DNA from: Aspidapion aeneum | Taxonomy: Eukaryota > Arthropoda > Insecta > Coleoptera > Brentidae | Length of the DNA stretch: 64,000 bases | Assembly: GCA_963576565.1 (NCBI GenBank) | Contig: OY755039.1 | Location: 28,844,602-28,908,601 of the forward strand | Reading direction: 5' to 3' | In this document: positions 62,886 through 64,000 of the stretch, one piece after another | Layout: each line of letters begins with the position of its first letter | How positions within the stretch are numbered: the stretch's first letter is position 1 | Made by a program: the position numbers and the translations under genes | The notes under the pieces: model-generated | Told to the model about the DNA's origin: nothing | The model's input: the letters and a program-made list of their open reading frames with translations, nothing else | Databases searched by the model: none

Positions 62886-64000
62886 ATGTCTACGCAAAAA
62901 CAGAAAAAACTTTGCGACAAAAGGCTTTTGAGCTTCAACCAAATGGCGGAAGCTCACGAGGTAGCTTTGAAAGCGAAGTCGGATACAGCGTTTCACTTTT
63001 TGTTTAAATCCAGATATGAAGACGTCGAAGAATCTCATGCTCAATTCTATAATTTTCATAACCAAATTATTGGCTCTCTCGAAGAGTTTAAACTTTCATT
63101 TGACGAGCAGGATAAAACTAGAAAAGACTTTGACAACCTTTATTATGAATGTAAGGGTATTTACTACGACCTTTTTAGGGCCAACCCTGTCAATTACGTA
63201 GGCAACCCTAGCCAACAAAATATTGTTCAGAGGTCAAATACAAGATCATTTCCACAACCAAGGTTGCCAAAATTCGATGGTAATTATAAAAATTGGCAAC
63301 ACTGGTTTGACTTATTTAAAGTCATGGTACATCAAAATTCTGATTTAAGTGATATAGAGAAATTTCAACAATTGCGGAGTTCTGTTCTGAATGAAGCCCT
63401 TTCTCTAGTAAAAACCATTCCCCTCGCAGATAGCAATTATCACATTGCGTATGAAACCTTAGTAAAGAGGTATCAAAATAAACGAATTATTGCTACTACC
63501 GCTTTGAATGCTATTAACTTTCTTTCAACTAAATCCAGTTCTGGGAAAGAATTACGTTCCATGTTGGATACATTTTCTGAGAATCTAGCCATCTTAAATG
63601 AGCTTGGTTTTCCTACAAAAGAATGGGACTTTCTTACTTTTAACATGATGCTCTCAAAACTTGAAGTCAAGATGAGGACTGATTTCGAACTTTACTATAG
63701 TAGAGAGAAAAACAATTCAGAAATTCCGTCCTACACTGATCTTTACACGTTTATAGAAAATCATTGCGTTGCGCTCGAATCTGTAGTGCAAATGCCCAGT
63801 TTTAGTAGGCAAAATCAAACCCCTAGACAACCTCAAACTACGCGTAATTCTCAACAGAACAGTTTTCAGAGAAACAGTTTTAATAATTTTAATTCACCTT
63901 CTGCTTTCAATACAACTATTTCAAATCAAAGTTCAAATTCAAGAAATCAACAAAATACTTTACAAAATAGCAATCAACGCAGCAACCCTCAAATACAAAA
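62886..64000 (+). CDS. gag: BEL/Pao Gag, copy 2 (partial)
   Basis: An ATG-started frame ([20 protein letters not shown]) stays open to the window edge and covers about 370 residues of a 458-residue protein. It shows scattered residue changes from copy 1 (for example EESHAQF for EECHAQF). The zinc knuckles and pol lie beyond the edge. Confidence 0.88.
   Translation, partial: MSTQKQKKLCDKRLLSFNQMAEAHEVALKAKSDTAFHFLFKSRYEDVEESHAQFYNFHNQIIGSLEEFKLSFDEQDKTRKDFDNLYYECKGIYYDLFRANPVNYVGNPSQQNIVQRSNTRSFPQPRLPKFDGNYKNWQHWFDLFKVMVHQNSDLSDIEKFQQLRSSVLNEALSLVKTIPLADSNYHIAYETLVKRYQNKRIIATTALNAINFLSTKSSSGKELRSMLDTFSENLAILNELGFPTKEWDFLTFNMMLSKLEVKMRTDFELYYSREKNNSEIPSYTDLYTFIENHCVALESVVQMPSFSRQNQTPRQPQTTRNSQQNSFQRNSFNNFNSPSAFNTTISNQSSNSRNQQNTLQNSNQRSNPQIQ

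Larger units (their letters stand above)
61745..64000 (+). mobile_element. BEL/Pao retrotransposon, copy 2, 5' part
   Basis: This is a second copy of the same family, on the + strand, cut by the window edge. The order is 5' LTR (61745-62157), leader with the tRNA-like segment, then gag. Compared with copy 1 it has scattered substitutions, a few indels in the leader and an extra block near 62557-62585. It lies antisense in a ktub intron. Confidence 0.95.

Overview
The window is AT-rich nuclear DNA from an insect. The evidence is two multi-exon host genes with GT-AG introns and insect-type BEL/Pao, Ty3/Gypsy (errantivirus-like), mariner, hAT-like and non-LTR elements. The order cannot be settled from the sequence. 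TTAGG-like patches near 56.5 kb fit a non-dipteran insect but are weak evidence.

Host genes. Ten exons on the + strand (262-21460) join in phase into 495 residues. They encode the C-terminal part of a conserved coiled-coil protein that ends in a SAM-like domain; I do not recognise the family name. Six exons on the - strand (61579 down to 50893) join in phase into 239 residues of a Tubby C-terminal domain, so this is very likely king tubby (ktub). The two genes converge. The 5' exons of both lie outside the window. The last ktub exon, which should carry the end of the tubby barrel, was not found.

Mobile DNA fills the introns and the gap between the genes. Intron 7 of the SAM gene (7718-19597) holds a complete BEL/Pao retrotransposon (9502-16569, 413-bp LTRs, 5-bp duplication CCCTG). 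It landed inside the left inverted repeat of a long-TIR DNA transposon that carries a decayed mariner/Tc1-type transposase. A second BEL copy starts at 61745 in a ktub intron and runs off the right edge. Both BEL copies are antisense to their host gene. Non-LTR fragments lie at 4440-5335, 51250-52020 and 57244-57850. A deleted mariner with TA duplications lies at 35035-35894. Many hairpin MITEs and foldback elements are present, several nested in one another, and two hAT-like MITEs have exact 8-bp target duplications.

The most interesting object is a Ty3/Gypsy element at 41152-49917. Its 339-bp LTRs differ at one base, it has a tRNA-Ser-type primer site, and it carries gag, pol and an env with a furin-like site, fusion-peptide-like segment and C-terminal membrane anchor. 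Between RNase H and integrase, pol contains a complete macro domain of the TARG1/OARD1 type, with both catalytic residues of that family in place. The element is almost new by its LTRs, yet pol and env carry frame breaks. A donor at 41943/41944 and an acceptor at 47623/47624 would join a short ATG exon in phase to env.
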